A stretch of 64,000 bases of DNA from Haematobacter missouriensis. GTDB lineage: Bacteria; Pseudomonadota; Alphaproteobacteria; Rhodobacterales; Rhodobacteraceae. The position numbers and the translations under genes were made by a program. The stretch is taken from positions 62,001 through 126,000 of the forward strand of contig NZ_JFGS01000002.1 of the NCBI RefSeq assembly GCF_000740775.1, given 5' to 3'. Shown here piece by piece: positions 44,964 to 55,200 of this stretch. The notes under the pieces are model-generated. The model was not told the origin of the DNA. It did no database searches and saw nothing but the letters and a program-made list of their open reading frames with translations. The number at the start of each line of letters is the position of its first letter. Within the stretch, counting starts at the first letter, position 1.

Positions 44964-45170
44964 ATGGCTGTCCCTCAGAATCGCGTTACCCGCTCCCGTC
45001 GCAACATGCGCCGTGCGCATGACGCGCTCGTCGCCGCCAATCCGAACGACTGCCCGAATTGCGGCGAACTGAAGCGCCCGCATCACGTGTGCCCCTCCTG
45101 CGGCCATTACCACGAACGTGAAGTGGTCGCCGCCGGTCAGGACGTCGATCTGGACGAAGACGCGGCATAA
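44964..45170 (+). CDS. rpmF: 50S ribosomal protein L32
   Basis: 68 residues. [20 protein letters not shown] is the canonical start. Two CxxC pairs (CPNCGE, CPSCGH) make this the zinc-binding form. An acidic tail ends the protein. GAGG stands eight bases before the ATG. The 167 bases before it could hold a separate promoter. Confidence 0.98.
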   Translation: MAVPQNRVTRSRRNMRRAHDALVAANPNDCPNCGELKRPHHVCPSCGHYHEREVVAAGQDVDLDEDAA

Positions 45171-45213
45171 GTCGCAGTCGGGATACGGCAGAAAGCCACG
45201 AGTTACGGACCGC

Positions 45214-46308
45214 ATGGAGCCCCAGACGGACACCACACGCATCGTCATCTCCGTCGATGCGATGGGCGGTGATCGCGGCCCCTGTGCGGTCGTCGATGGT
45301 ATCGCGGCGAGCGCTGAAAAGAATCCCGATGTTTCTTTCCTCGTTCACGGGAACGAGGCGGAGTTGAAAAAGCTCGTTGCGCGTCGCAAGCCCCTTGCGG
45401 CGCGCTGCGAGATTCGTGCGACCGAACGGGTCGTCACGATGGATGAAAAGCCGTCCTACGTGATGCGGAACGGCGCGGGCACTTCCATGTGGTCCGCCGT
45501 GGACAGCGTGCGCAATGGAGAGGCCGCCGCAGCCGTTTCCTGCGGCAATACGGGCGCGCTCATGGCGGTCTCCATGCTGCGGCTCAGAAAGTTGCCCGGC
45601 GTGAACCGCCCCGCGATCGCAAGCGCTTGGCCATCACGGAATGCGCATGAGTTCAATGTCATGCTCGACATGGGCGCCGATGTGCGCGCCGATGCCGAAG
45701 ATCTGGTGCAATTCGCCGTCATGGGTGCCTCCTATGCCCGTAACGCGCTCGGTCTTGCGGCACCCCGCGTCGGCCTGCTGAACGTGGGGACGGAGGAGAA
45801 CAAGGGCCGGGCAGAGCTGAAGGCCGCGCATGAGATGATGCCCACCGCCGCGGGCATCAGCAACTTCGCCTATATCGGTTTCGTCGAAGGCAATGACATC
45901 CTGGGCGACCGGGCCGATGTGATCGTCACGGACGGCTTCACCGGGAATGTCGCGCTCAAGACGGCGGAAGGCACTGCGAAGCTTGTGGCCGATTCGCTGC
46001 GGGAGGCATTCCAGAAGACACCGCTCTCCCGCATGGCGGCATTGCTCGCGATGCCATCGCTCAAGCGATTCTCCCGCCGGATGGACCCGCGCCGGTCCAA
46101 TGGCGGCGTCTTTCTCGGGCTGAACGGGATGGTGGTGAAGTCTCACGGCTCCGCCGATGCGACGGCGATGGCCGCGGCCATCAACCTTGCCATCCGGCTC
46201 ACCCGCGCGGGGTTCCAGGATCGCCTCGCCTCCCGCGTCGCCACGGCGCTCGCCACCCTCCAGACCGGCGAGACCGCCGGGTCCACCAGCAGCGGAGCCA
46301 CCGAATGA
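45214..46308 (+). CDS. plsX: Phosphate acyltransferase PlsX
   Basis: 364 residues. VISVDAMGGDRGP at the N-terminus and AAVSCGNTGALMA in the middle are PlsX signatures; GLLNVGTEENKG and VTDGFTGNVALKTAEG follow. It makes acyl-phosphate from acyl-ACP for PlsY in phospholipid synthesis. The start at 45214 has only a weak ACGGA site, 43 bases after rpmF. Overlaps fabH by four bases (ATGA). Confidence 0.97.
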   Translation: MEPQTDTTRIVISVDAMGGDRGPCAVVDGIAASAEKNPDVSFLVHGNEAELKKLVARRKPLAARCEIRATERVVTMDEKPSYVMRNGAGTSMWSAVDSVRNGEAAAAVSCGNTGALMAVSMLRLRKLPGVNRPAIASAWPSRNAHEFNVMLDMGADVRADAEDLVQFAVMGASYARNALGLAAPRVGLLNVGTEENKGRAELKAAHEMMPTAAGISNFAYIGFVEGNDILGDRADVIVTDGFTGNVALKTAEGTAKLVADSLREAFQKTPLSRMAALLAMPSLKRFSRRMDPRRSNGGVFLGLNGMVVKSHGSADATAMAAAINLAIRLTRAGFQDRLASRVATALATLQTGETAGSTSSGATE

Positions 46309-47279
46309 CGAGACGTGCCGCCGTCCGGGGCGTGGGGCATTACCTGCCTGCCCGGATCGTCCCGAATGCCGAGTTCGAGGCGACGCTCGAAACCTCCGAC
46401 GAATGGATCCGCAGCCGGTCCGGCATCGAACGCCGGCATTTCGCTGCGGAGGGGGAGGCGACATCCGGCATGGCCGCCGAGGCCGCCCGAGCGGCGCTTG
46501 CCGATGCGGGCCTGCACCCCGGTGACATCGACGCCATCATCGTCGCCACCTCCACCCCCGACCTTACCTTCCCTTCCGTCGCCACCATGGTGCAAGAACG
46601 CCTCGGCATGACGACGGGCTTTGCCTATGACGTTCAGGCGGTCTGCGCGGGCTTCGTCTTTGCGCTGGCCAATGCGAACGGCATGATCCTTTCCGGTCAG
46701 GCGGAGCGTGTTCTCGTCATCGGCGCGGAGACGTTCAGCCGCATCCTCGACTGGACCGACCGCGGCACCTGCGTGCTCTTCGGCGACGGTGCGGGCGCTC
46801 TCGTGCTGGAAGCCACGACCGGCGATGGGCTGCCCGGCGACCGCGGCATTCTTGCGGTCGATCTGCATTCGGACGGGCGCTATCGCGACATTCTCTACGT
46901 GGATGGCGGCGTCGCCACCACTGGAACAGCGGGTGTGCTGAAGATGCAGGGCAAGGAGGTCTTCCGTCAGGCGGTGGAAAAGCTTGCCGAGACCGCCCAC
47001 ACCGCGCTCGCCAAGGCGGGGCTGGAAGCGCAGGACGTGGACTGGATCGTGCCGCATCAGGCGAACCTGCGCATCATCAAGGCCACAGCGCAGCGCATGG
47101 GCCTGCCGATGGAAAAGGTCGTGGTCACTGTGCAGGATCACGGCAATACCTCCGCCGCCTCCATTCCGCTCGCCCTTTCGGTGGGCAAGGCGAACGGGCA
47201 GATCAAGCGTGGCGATCTCGTCGTCACCGAGGCGATCGGCGGCGGGCTCGCCTGGGGATCAGTCGTCATCCGCTGGTGA
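46305..47279 (+). CDS. fabH: Beta-ketoacyl-ACP synthase III FabH
   Basis: 324 residues. The catalytic Cys lies in AYDVQAVCAGFVFAL, the His in WIVPHQANLRII and the Asn in VQDHGNTSAASIPLAL. It condenses acetyl-CoA with malonyl-ACP to start fatty-acid synthesis. The start ATG overlaps the plsX stop. Uses the product of acpP at 63.8 kb. Confidence 0.97.
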   Translation: MTRRAAVRGVGHYLPARIVPNAEFEATLETSDEWIRSRSGIERRHFAAEGEATSGMAAEAARAALADAGLHPGDIDAIIVATSTPDLTFPSVATMVQERLGMTTGFAYDVQAVCAGFVFALANANGMILSGQAERVLVIGAETFSRILDWTDRGTCVLFGDGAGALVLEATTGDGLPGDRGILAVDLHSDGRYRDILYVDGGVATTGTAGVLKMQGKEVFRQAVEKLAETAHTALAKAGLEAQDVDWIVPHQANLRIIKATAQRMGLPMEKVVVTVQDHGNTSAASIPLALSVGKANGQIKRGDLVVTEAIGGGLAWGSVVIRW

Positions 47280-47353
47280 CCGGCATGTTGACTTGGCCCG
47301 CTTAATCCCTGACAGTCATATGGATTTCCAGTGATCTGTTGCGAGGATAGACC

Positions 47354-47656
47354 ATGAGCCAAGGCACTCTCACACGCATGGATCTGAGCGAGGCCGTCTT
47401 CCGCGAGGTCGGCCTGTCTCGGAACGAGTCGGCCGCGCTCGTCGAGAGCGTGCTTCAGCACATGTCGGACGCGCTGGTGGCGGGCGAGCAGGTGAAAATC
47501 TCCTCCTTCGGCACATTCTCCGTGCGCGACAAGTCTGCCCGCGTGGGCCGCAACCCGAAGACCGGGGATGAGGTACCGATCCTGCCGCGCCGGGTGATGA
47601 CCTTCCGGCCCTCCCACATCATGAAGGATCGCGTCGCCGCCGGAAACCGGGGCTGA
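47354..47656 (+). CDS. ihfA: Integration host factor subunit alpha
   Basis: 100 residues. DNA-bending HU/IHF fold: [18 protein letters not shown] for helix 1, [14 protein letters not shown], then the arm [20 protein letters not shown] with the intercalating Pro. A GAGGATA site precedes the ATG. 74 bases after fabH, with TTGACT at 47288-47293 as a possible promoter element. Two bases before the merR-type gene. Confidence 0.96.
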   Translation: MSQGTLTRMDLSEAVFREVGLSRNESAALVESVLQHMSDALVAGEQVKISSFGTFSVRDKSARVGRNPKTGDEVPILPRRVMTFRPSHIMKDRVAAGNRG

Positions 47657-47658
47657 TC

Positions 47659-48312
47659 TTGGCGATCGGGGTAGAGAAATCACCTGAAGCGTTCCGCACG
47701 ATCAGCGAGGTCTCCGACGAGCTCGGTGTGCCCGCCCATGTGCTGCGTTTCTGGGAAAGCCGATTCACCCAGATCAAGCCGGTGAAGCGGGCGGGCGGAC
47801 GGCGCTACTACCGCCCGGAGGATCTGATCCTCATCGCTGGGATTCAGCGGCTGCTGCACGAAGAAGGGCTGACTATTCGTGGCGTGCAGAAGATCCTGCG
47901 CGAACGCGGCATTCAGCATGTCATTGCAATCGGTCTGGGGGAGGAGATGGGCACCGCCTATGATGCCCCTCTCCGCCCGGCGGCGATGGTCCGCACCCTC
48001 CGCCCGCGAGAGGCACGTGCCGCGCGGGAGCCATCGCCGATTCCCGACCCCATCCCCGAACCCGGCCCGCCACCCGAGCCGGAACCGGACCCGGATCCCG
48101 CTCCCGGGCCGGGCCTGCCGGTCGCCCTCTCCCCCTCCGGTCCGGTGGAAGACACGCCGGCTTACGCGCCGCATTCCGCAGCGGTTCTCTGGCTGGATAC
48201 GCATGCGCTGCTGGCACGCCTCCGCAGGTTGCCGCCCGCGGCCTTGCCAGAAGCCGCCCCGCTGCAGTCGCGGCTTCTCGCGCTCCGCGACAGCATGCGT
48301 CAGGCGGGGTGA
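47659..48312 (+). CDS. MerR-family transcriptional regulator
   Basis: 217 residues. The winged helix-turn-helix is [25 protein letters not shown], followed by [21 protein letters not shown] Pro/Glu/Asp-rich linker (residues 125-155) separates it from a short helical end. No cysteine metal-binding loop is seen, so it is not of the metal-sensing type. The start is TTG at 47659, two bases after ihfA, implying coupling. This gene follows ihfA in many alphaproteobacteria; its target is unknown. Confidence 0.9.
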   Translation: MAIGVEKSPEAFRTISEVSDELGVPAHVLRFWESRFTQIKPVKRAGGRRYYRPEDLILIAGIQRLLHEEGLTIRGVQKILRERGIQHVIAIGLGEEMGTAYDAPLRPAAMVRTLRPREARAAREPSPIPDPIPEPGPPPEPEPDPDPAPGPGLPVALSPSGPVEDTPAYAPHSAAVLWLDTHALLARLRRLPPAALPEAAPLQSRLLALRDSMRQAG

Positions 48313-48421
48313 CATCCCCCCGCAGGCGCCGCCCGTCTCCCGCGGGTCCCGTGACTTTTGCGCGCAGAAACTGCGCTTTGCCGCTTGCCCCTGCCAGCAA
48401 AGTCGGTATGTATGCGCCCGT

Positions 48422-48499
48422 CGGGCCGTGGCGCAGTCTGGTTAGCGCGTCCGTCTGGGGGGCGGAAGGTCGCGAGTTCGAATCTCGCCGGCCCGACCA
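48422..48499 (+). tRNA. tRNA-Pro (anticodon GGG)
   Basis: A full cloverleaf can be drawn: acceptor CGGGCCG with CGGCCCG, D-stem GCGC/GCGC, anticodon stem TCCGT/GCGGA with loop CTGGGGG (anticodon GGG), T-stem GCGAG/CTCGC with loop TTCGAAT, discriminator A and encoded CCA. 78 nt, no intron. Confidence 0.97.
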
Positions 48500-48522
48500 T
48501 TGAATTCCGCAGCAGATTGGGG

Positions 48523-49623
48523 ATGACCGGGGTGCATGACGTGACATTGCCCATCGGTGTTCTCCCCGATCGCGCGATCTCCCGGATGATTGCCGATGGC
48601 GTGATTTCCGCCGAAGCACCCGTGCTCCCCGCCCAGATACAACCCGCGAGCCTTGATCTCCGCCTGTCCGGCACCGCCTATCGCGTGCGCGCCTCTTTCC
48701 TTGCAGGCCGGGGACGGACGGTGAAGGACCGGATCACGGAATTCGGCATGCATGAGATAGACCTCCGCCCCGGCGCGGTGCTGGAGAAGGGCTGTGTCTA
48801 TCTGGTTCCGCTGGAGGAGCGTCTCGCCCTCCCCGACGGGATCGCAGCGGTTGCGAACGCCAAAAGCTCCACCGGGCGGCTGGACCTGCTCACCCGCATG
48901 ATTACCGACGGCGGGACGGAGTTCGACCGGGTTGTCCCCGGCTATGAGGGGCCGCTTTACGCGGAGATCTGTCCCCGCTCCTTCTCCGTTCTCGTGCGGC
49001 CCGAAATGCGCCTGAACCAGATCCGGTTCAAACGCGGCAATGCCGTGCTCACGGATGCGGAACTCGCCGCGCTCCACGCGAAAAGCGCTCTCGTCGCCGG
49101 GGGGGAGCCGGTGATAGACCAGGGGCTCGGCTTTTCGGTGGATCTGAAGCCCGACAGCGGGACGCTGGTCGGCTACCGGGCCAAGCCCCATGCCGGGCTG
49201 ATCGACCTCGACCGGATCGGAGGCTATGACCCGGCCGATTTCTGGGAGGAGCTGCACAGCACGGATGGGCGGCTGATCCTCGATCCGGGTGCGTTCTACA
49301 TCCTCGTCAGCCGGGAGGCCGTGCACATCCCGCCCGATTGCGCGGCCGAGATGGCCCCCTACCTTGCGATGGTGGGGGAGTTCCGCGTGCATTACGCAGG
49401 TTTCTTCGATCCGGGCTTCGGCCATGCGGCTGCGGGCGGTGCCGGTTCCCGCGGCGTATTGGAGGTGCGCTGCCACGAGGCGCCTTTCGTGCTGGAACAT
49501 GGTCAGATCGTCGGGCGGCTGGTTTATGAGCGGATGGCAGAGCTGCCGGACAGGCTCTACGGTGCGGGCATCGCCTCCAACTATCAGGGCCAGGGGCTGA
49601 AGCTCGCCAAGCATTTCCGCTGA
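48523..49623 (+). CDS. dcd: 2'-deoxycytidine 5'-triphosphate deaminase, long two-domain form
   Basis: 366 residues, about twice the E. coli Dcd. The first domain contains PASLDLRLSGTAYRVRASF and AKSSTGRLDLLTRMITD, and the second RLILDPGAFYILVSREAVH and HEAPFVLEHGQIVGRLVYE. This is the PF06559 type common in alphaproteobacteria. It deaminates dCTP to dUTP for thymidylate supply. The start may be ATG at 48523 or GTG at 48532; the ribosome site is poor in both cases. It begins 24 bases after tRNA-Pro. Confidence 0.9.
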   Translation: MTGVHDVTLPIGVLPDRAISRMIADGVISAEAPVLPAQIQPASLDLRLSGTAYRVRASFLAGRGRTVKDRITEFGMHEIDLRPGAVLEKGCVYLVPLEERLALPDGIAAVANAKSSTGRLDLLTRMITDGGTEFDRVVPGYEGPLYAEICPRSFSVLVRPEMRLNQIRFKRGNAVLTDAELAALHAKSALVAGGEPVIDQGLGFSVDLKPDSGTLVGYRAKPHAGLIDLDRIGGYDPADFWEELHSTDGRLILDPGAFYILVSREAVHIPPDCAAEMAPYLAMVGEFRVHYAGFFDPGFGHAAAGGAGSRGVLEVRCHEAPFVLEHGQIVGRLVYERMAELPDRLYGAGIASNYQGQGLKLAKHFR

Positions 49624-49782
49624 GGTTTTACGCAGCGGAATCACACCGCGCCGGGTTGCAGCCCCCGCCGCCGTCAATATGTCAAAGGCAGAAACGAACC
49701 GGAGCGGTCAGGGACCGGCGGTGCGGGTCAGTTGACCTTGCGCCTTGCCGTGATATGTCCCGACCAAGCAAAGGATTGCCCG

Positions 49783-51528
49783 ATGAACATATTCAACACC
49801 ATTCGCGCCCTTGTCGTCGACAGCCTCGGGGATCTGACCGCTGAGGGCCTTCTGCCTGCCGGTCTGGACACCTCTGCCGTAACGGTAGAGCCGCCGCGCG
49901 ATGCCGCCCACGGCGATCTGGCGACGAATGCCGCCATGGTTCTGGCCAAGCCCGCCAACATGAAACCCCGCGATATCGCCGAGGCGCTGGCGGCGAAGCT
50001 GACGGTCGATCCCCGCATCGCCGCAGCCGAGGTCGCCGGGCCGGGATTCCTGAACCTGCGGGTGCACCCCTGGGTCTGGGACACGGTGGTTCGCGGTGCG
50101 GTGACGGACGGCGCGGATTTCGGCCGCTCCACGCTCGGCGAGGGCAAGAAGGTCAACGTGGAATTCGTTTCGGCCAACCCGACGGGACCGCTGCATGTCG
50201 GCCATACGCGGGGCGCGGTGTTCGGGGATGCGCTTTCGCGTCTGCTGGATTTCGCTGGTTACGACGTCACGCGCGAATATTACATCAACGACGGCGGCGC
50301 GCAGGTCGATGTGCTGGCGCGCTCCGCCTATGAGCGCTACCGGGAGGCCAACGGCCTCGACCCCGAGATCCGCGAGGGGCTCTACCCGGGTGATTACCTG
50401 ATCCCGGTGGGTGAGGCGCTGAAGGCGAAATACGGCACCTCGTTGCTCGACAAGCCCGAAGCCGAGTGGCTGGACGAGGTACGCAACTTCGCCACCGATG
50501 AGATGATGAAAATGATCCGGGAGGATCTGGCGCTCCTCGGCATCGAGATGGACGTGTTCTTCTCCGAAAAGTCGCTCTACGGCACCGGACGGATCGAAAG
50601 TGCGCTGGAACGCCTGCAATCCGAAGGGCTGATCTACAAAGGTGTTCTGGAACCGCCGAAGGGCAAGACGCCCGACGACTGGGAACCGCGAGAGCAGACG
50701 CTGTTCCGCTCCACCGCCTATGGCGACGACGTAGACCGACCGATCCGCAAGTCCGACGGCGCCTGGACCTATTTCGCTCCCGACATCGCCTATCACTGGG
50801 ACAAGATTTCGCGCGGCTTCGACGTGCTGATCGACGTGTTCGGCGCCGATCATGGCGGCTATGTGAAGCGGATGAAGGCAGCGGTTGCCGCCCTTTCCGC
50901 CAACAAGGTGGAGTTCGACGTCAAGCTCACCCAGCTCGTGAAGCTTTTCAAGAACGGCGAGCCGTTCAAGATGTCCAAGCGCGCGGGCACCTTCGTGACC
51001 CTGCGCGACGTGGTGGATCAGGTCGGCCCCGACGTGACCCGCTTCGTGATGCTCACCCGCAAGAACGATGCGCCGCTGGATTTCGACTTCGACAAGGTGC
51101 TGGAGCAATCCAAGGACAACCCGGTCTTTTACGTCCAGTACGCCAACGCACGGGTGAATTCGGTGCTGCGCAAGGCGGCTGAGATGGGCATCGACGTCGA
51201 TGACGTGACGCTCGCCGATACCGACCTTGCCCCGAACCGCCATCCGGCGGAGACGGAGTTGGCGCGGAAGATCGCCGAGTGGCCCCGCCTTGTGGAGATT
51301 GCGGCCCGCAACAACGAGCCGCACCGGATCGCCTTCTATCTCTATGAACTGGCGTCCGAACTGCATGCCTTCTGGAACAAGGGCAATGACACCCCTTCGC
51401 TCCGCTTCGTCCAGGAGGATGACATCGACGCGACGCAGGCGAAAATCGCCCTTGCGCGGGCCGTATCCGTTGTCATTTCCGCGGGCCTTGGTATCCTTGG
51501 CGTCACGCCGGTCGAGGAAATGCGCTGA
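49783..51528 (+). CDS. argS: Arginyl-tRNA synthetase
   Basis: 581 residues, class I. The HIGH-type motif is in [20 protein letters not shown], and the KMSK equivalent is [14 protein letters not shown]. An N-terminal Add1 domain and a C-terminal DALR anticodon domain ([15 protein letters not shown]) are present. AAGGA precedes the ATG. The 159 bases upstream contain no gene. First gene of a run leading to the SPOR-nagZ-scpAB genes. Confidence 0.97.
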   Translation: MNIFNTIRALVVDSLGDLTAEGLLPAGLDTSAVTVEPPRDAAHGDLATNAAMVLAKPANMKPRDIAEALAAKLTVDPRIAAAEVAGPGFLNLRVHPWVWDTVVRGAVTDGADFGRSTLGEGKKVNVEFVSANPTGPLHVGHTRGAVFGDALSRLLDFAGYDVTREYYINDGGAQVDVLARSAYERYREANGLDPEIREGLYPGDYLIPVGEALKAKYGTSLLDKPEAEWLDEVRNFATDEMMKMIREDLALLGIEMDVFFSEKSLYGTGRIESALERLQSEGLIYKGVLEPPKGKTPDDWEPREQTLFRSTAYGDDVDRPIRKSDGAWTYFAPDIAYHWDKISRGFDVLIDVFGADHGGYVKRMKAAVAALSANKVEFDVKLTQLVKLFKNGEPFKMSKRAGTFVTLRDVVDQVGPDVTRFVMLTRKNDAPLDFDFDKVLEQSKDNPVFYVQYANARVNSVLRKAAEMGIDVDDVTLADTDLAPNRHPAETELARKIAEWPRLVEIAARNNEPHRIAFYLYELASELHAFWNKGNDTPSLRFVQEDDIDATQAKIALARAVSVVISAGLGILGVTPVEEMR

Positions 51529-51618
51529 GAACAAGCGCGCCGCCGGCGCGGCGGGCAGCAGGACGCCTCCTTCCCCGTTGCGGGGAGGAGCGGCTCCGTC
51601 GGTATGAGAGGCGGAGCC

Positions 51619-52497
51619 ATGGCGGATTATGAGTATCAGACGACGGAAGACACTCCGCGGGAAGGACGCGGGGCGCGCCTTCAGGGGTTCGTCAATCTGG
51701 CGGGAACGGTCGTTTCCGTCTCACTGCTGATCGGCTTGGCCGTCTGGGGCTACCAGCTCACCATGCGGGATGTGACGGGGGTACCGGTTATCCGCGCGCT
51801 GGAAGGACCCATGCGTATCGCGCCTGAGGATCCGGGCGGGCTGACGACCTCCTATCAGGGTCTTGCCGTGAATGCCGTCGCGGCGGAGGGGTCGGCCGCC
51901 CCGCCGCCCGATCGTCTCGTCCTCGCTCCGCGCCCGGTGACCCTGGAGGAGGAGGATCGTCCCGCCGCCGCCTTGCAGGCCGAAGCCGTGCAGGAGAAAG
52001 TCGCCGCCGCCGTGGATGATGCCGCGGTGGACAATGCCGTGGCGCAGGCCGTGGCTGCCCTTCCCGCTGATATCTTCGCGCCCGAAGAGCCGGCGGGGGA
52101 GCCGGTTGCGGAGGAACCGCCTCCGCCCGCCTCCAATGCCCGGCTCTCCGCCGATCTGCGCCCCATGCCTCGCCCCCCGCGCCGCACGACGGTGGCGCCG
52201 GTGGCACAGCCGGTCGCCCAACCTGTGGAGCCATCGAGTCTCAAGACCGGCGATCAGCTCGTGCAGCTCGGTGCCTTTGACGATGCCGCGACGGCCGAAC
52301 GCGAATGGGCGCGACTGCAATCGAAATTCGGTGCGCTTCTGCGCGCGCGGTCCCGCGTCATCCAGCCTGCGGAAAGCGGCGGACGCACCTTCTATCGCCT
52401 GCGCGCTGCAGGGTTCGCCGACGATGCGGATGCGAGACGCTTCTGCACCGCCCTTCTGGCCGAACAGGCCGCCTGTATTCCCGTAACGGTACGCTGA
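51619..52497 (+). CDS. SPOR domain protein, membrane-anchored
   Basis: 292 residues. A membrane helix at about residues 32-48 (VVSVSLLIGLAVWGYQL) is followed by a long Ala/Pro/Glu-rich periplasmic linker and a SPOR domain (residues 210-292: LVQLGAFDDAATAEREWARL, TFYRLRAAGFADDADARRFC). SPOR domains bind denuded glycan at the septum, so a role in division is likely. The ATG at 51619 has GAGG upstream. Overlaps nagZ by one base. Confidence 0.9.
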   Translation: MADYEYQTTEDTPREGRGARLQGFVNLAGTVVSVSLLIGLAVWGYQLTMRDVTGVPVIRALEGPMRIAPEDPGGLTTSYQGLAVNAVAAEGSAAPPPDRLVLAPRPVTLEEEDRPAAALQAEAVQEKVAAAVDDAAVDNAVAQAVAALPADIFAPEEPAGEPVAEEPPPPASNARLSADLRPMPRPPRRTTVAPVAQPVAQPVEPSSLKTGDQLVQLGAFDDAATAEREWARLQSKFGALLRARSRVIQPAESGGRTFYRLRAAGFADDADARRFCTALLAEQAACIPVTVR

Positions 52498-53501
52498 TGC
52501 CCGGAGCCACCATTCTGGGGTGCGAGGGATTCGCCCTCCTGCCCGACGAACGCCAGTTCTTCCGCGAGGCCGACCCCTGGGGCTTCATCCTCTTTGCCCG
52601 CAATATCGAAACGCCGGAGCAGGTCCGCCGCCTGACCGACGATCTGCGCGACGCCGTGGGCCGGGAGGCGCCGGTGCTTGTCGATCAGGAAGGCGGTCGC
52701 GTTCAGCGGCTCCGCGCGCCGCACTGGACGGAGTGGCTACCCCCCCTGGAGCAGATGGCGCGGGCCGGCGCGGACGCCGTGCGCTCCATGTGGCTCCGCT
52801 ATCGGCTGATCGCCGCGGAACTCCGCGATGTCGGCATCGACGCGAACTGCGCCCCCCTTGCCGACATCGCGGGGCCGGCGACGCATCCCTTCCTCCGCAA
52901 CCGCTGCTATGGCGAGGATGTGGCGACCGTCACCGCCGCGTCCCGGGCTGTCGCGGACGGGCTGCTGGAGGGCGGGGTGCTTCCGGTGCTCAAGCACATC
53001 CCCGGCCATGGCCGCGCGACGGTGGACAGCCACCTGTCGCTGCCCACCGTCACCGCGCCGCTGGAGGAGCTTGAGAGAACCGATTTCGCCGTCTTCCGCG
53101 CGCTCAACGATCTGCCGATGGCGATGACGGCGCATATCGTGTTCCCCGCGCTCGATGGAGAGCGTCCGGCGACCTGCTCGCCCATCGTGATGCAGACGAT
53201 CCGGCAGGACATGGGTTTTGGCAATCTCCTCATGTCGGACGACATCTCCATGCAGGCGCTGGCGGGCAGTCTGGCAGAGCGGAGCCAGTTGGCCATTGCC
53301 GCGGGATGCGATGTGATCCTGCACTGCAACGGCAAGCGCGCGGAGATGATGGAGGTGGTCGCTGCCTCCGGGCGGATGGAGGGGATCGCGGCAGAACGCG
53401 GGCAGCGGGCGCTCGCTGCCCGTCACGCGCCTGATGCGGTCGATCTCCCCGCGCTCCGTGCGGAACTCGACCGGCTGCTCGCGGAGCCGGTGAGTGGCTG
53501 A
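52497..53501 (+). CDS. nagZ: Beta-N-acetylhexosaminidase NagZ (GH3)
   Basis: 334 residues, cytoplasmic. LVDQEGGRVQRL is the substrate-binding motif, and KHIPGHGRATVDSH is the loop carrying the acid/base His-Asp pair. The nucleophile Asp is in LLMSDDISMQAL. It removes GlcNAc from anhydromuropeptides during murein recycling, which fits the neighbouring SPOR gene. Start overlaps the SPOR stop (TGATG); the end overlaps scpA. Confidence 0.95.
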   Translation: MPGATILGCEGFALLPDERQFFREADPWGFILFARNIETPEQVRRLTDDLRDAVGREAPVLVDQEGGRVQRLRAPHWTEWLPPLEQMARAGADAVRSMWLRYRLIAAELRDVGIDANCAPLADIAGPATHPFLRNRCYGEDVATVTAASRAVADGLLEGGVLPVLKHIPGHGRATVDSHLSLPTVTAPLEELERTDFAVFRALNDLPMAMTAHIVFPALDGERPATCSPIVMQTIRQDMGFGNLLMSDDISMQALAGSLAERSQLAIAAGCDVILHCNGKRAEMMEVVAASGRMEGIAAERGQRALAARHAPDAVDLPALRAELDRLLAEPVSG

Positions 53502-54537
53502 GACATCCGGCAAAGGGCGGACGGAAGCCTCTCGCACGGGCACGCCAGCGGCCGGAGCCGGACGCGGCCAAGCAGGTGACGCGGCATCCGCCCCCTCCCT
53601 TCCGGCAACCGACCCGGCAGAGGCACCCTGCCCGCTTTTCGCAGCCACTGGGCCGGGCAGTACCTCCGCTCCTCTCATGACCGCCCCGGCGGGCAGAGAC
53701 GCCGCGATCCTTCTCTCGGGCGGCTCCGGCGCTCAGACGACCCCTGCCGGACCGGCCGCGTCCGGCGCGACCGGCTCCATCGCGGAGCGGCGCGCGGCAG
53801 AGGCGCTGATCGTCGATGTGGAGGGTTTCGAAGGCCCACTCGACCTGCTTCTCTCGCTTTCGCGCAGCCAGAAGGTGGACCTGCGCCGCATTTCCGTACT
53901 GCAACTGGCAGAGCAGTATCTGGCCTTCGTCGAGGAGGCCCGCGCGCTCCGCATAGAACTCGCCGCCGATTATCTGGTGATGGCCGCGTGGCTCGCCTAC
54001 CTGAAATCCCGTCTCCTGCTGCCGCCCGACCCGGATGCGGACGGCCCCACGGGAGAGGATATGGCCGCGCACCTGGCCTTCCAGCTGGAGCGGCTTCAGG
54101 CGATGCGGGAGGCGGCGGAGCGCCTGATGGCCCGGCCCCGCGTCGGCATGGACATGTTCCCGCGGGGGCGGTCCGAACCCGTCGTCGCGGCGCGCACGAC
54201 GCGCTATACGGCGACGTTGGCCGATATCATGCATGCCTATGCTCGGCTCCGCACCAAGGAGGAGTTCCGTCCCTATGCCTTCGACCGCGAGAACGTTTTC
54301 ACCATGGAGCAGGCGCTCGCCCGTCTCCGCGACCTGATCGGCTACGGCGGTAGCTGGACGGATCTGAGCCGCTACCTGCCAGATGGCTGGGTGGAGGACC
54401 CCGGACGCCGCCGCTCCGCCACTGCCGCGACCTTTGCCGCGACGCTGGAGCTGGCGCGGCAGGGGCGGCTGGAAATCAGGCAGGGCAGCACTTTCGCGCC
54501 CATCCAGATCCGCGCGCGCAGCGCGGCGCGCGGATGA
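53494..54537 (+). CDS. scpA: Segregation and condensation protein ScpA, with long N-terminal extension
   Basis: 347 residues. The ScpA kleisin domain begins near residue 105: VDVEGFEGPLDLLLSLSRSQ, DLRRISVLQLAEQYL and YLVMAAWLAYLKSRLLLPP. The first 100 residues are Ala/Pro/Gly/Thr-rich and probably disordered, making the protein longer than usual (about 260). The GTG at 53494 has GGAG upstream and overlaps nagZ; an ATG at 53677 (MTAPAGRD) would shorten the extension but has no ribosome site. Bridges the SMC heads with ScpB. Confidence 0.9.
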   Translation: MAETSGKGRTEASRTGTPAAGAGRGQAGDAASAPSLPATDPAEAPCPLFAATGPGSTSAPLMTAPAGRDAAILLSGGSGAQTTPAGPAASGATGSIAERRAAEALIVDVEGFEGPLDLLLSLSRSQKVDLRRISVLQLAEQYLAFVEEARALRIELAADYLVMAAWLAYLKSRLLLPPDPDADGPTGEDMAAHLAFQLERLQAMREAAERLMARPRVGMDMFPRGRSEPVVAARTTRYTATLADIMHAYARLRTKEEFRPYAFDRENVFTMEQALARLRDLIGYGGSWTDLSRYLPDGWVEDPGRRRSATAATFAATLELARQGRLEIRQGSTFAPIQIRARSAARG

Positions 54538-55187
54538 CCGGGCTGTTCCCCCCGCCCCCGATGGAGGAGCAGGAGCGGATGGTGGAGGCCATGCTCTTCG
54601 CCTCTGCCGACCCGCTCACCACCCGAGCGCTGGCGGAGCGGATGCCGGACGGCTGCGATCCGGCGGAGGCTGTCGCCCGCCTCGCCCGCCGCTACGCAGG
54701 ACGGGGCGTGGAACTTCGCCGTGCGGGCGAGGGCTGGGCCTTCCGCACAGCACCGGACCTGTCCGGCCTGTTCCGGGACGAGGTGGTGGAGACGCGCCGC
54801 CTGTCCCGCGCGGCGGTGGAGACACTGGCGATCATCGCCTATCACCAACCCGTCACCCGGACGGAGATCGAGGAAATCCGTGGCGTCGCCCTGTCGCGCG
54901 GCACGCTGGACCAGTTGTTCGAGCTGGGGTGGATCCGCTTCGGACGCCGCAGGCTGACGCCGGGTCGCCCCGTGACCTTCATGGTGACGGAGACATTCCT
55001 CGACCATTTCTCCCTTGCTTCCGCCCGGGATCTTCCCGGTCTGGCAGAGTTGCGGGCGGCAGGTCTGCTCGACAATCGCGTACCTCTCGACCGTGCGGAC
55101 GCCCCGGGCAGCGCGGAGGAGCCGCCGGAGACCGGGGACGAGCCGGAAGACCGCCCGGCGACGCTGGACGACCTGTTCGGCGCCTGA
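54534..55187 (+). CDS. scpB: Segregation and condensation protein ScpB
   Basis: 217 residues. Two winged-helix domains: MVEAMLFASADPLTTRALAE at the start and the conserved LSRAAVETLAIIAYHQPVTR ... EIRG(V)ALSRGTLDQLFE-type core. An acidic tail (EEPPETGDEPEDRP) precedes LDDLFGA. Start overlaps the scpA stop by four bases. Works with ScpA and Smc (29.8-33.3 kb). A hairpin follows at 55201. Confidence 0.93.
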   Translation: MTGLFPPPPMEEQERMVEAMLFASADPLTTRALAERMPDGCDPAEAVARLARRYAGRGVELRRAGEGWAFRTAPDLSGLFRDEVVETRRLSRAAVETLAIIAYHQPVTRTEIEEIRGVALSRGTLDQLFELGWIRFGRRRLTPGRPVTFMVTETFLDHFSLASARDLPGLAELRAAGLLDNRVPLDRADAPGSAEEPPETGDEPEDRPATLDDLFGA

Positions 55188-55200
55188 CGATAGAACGCGC

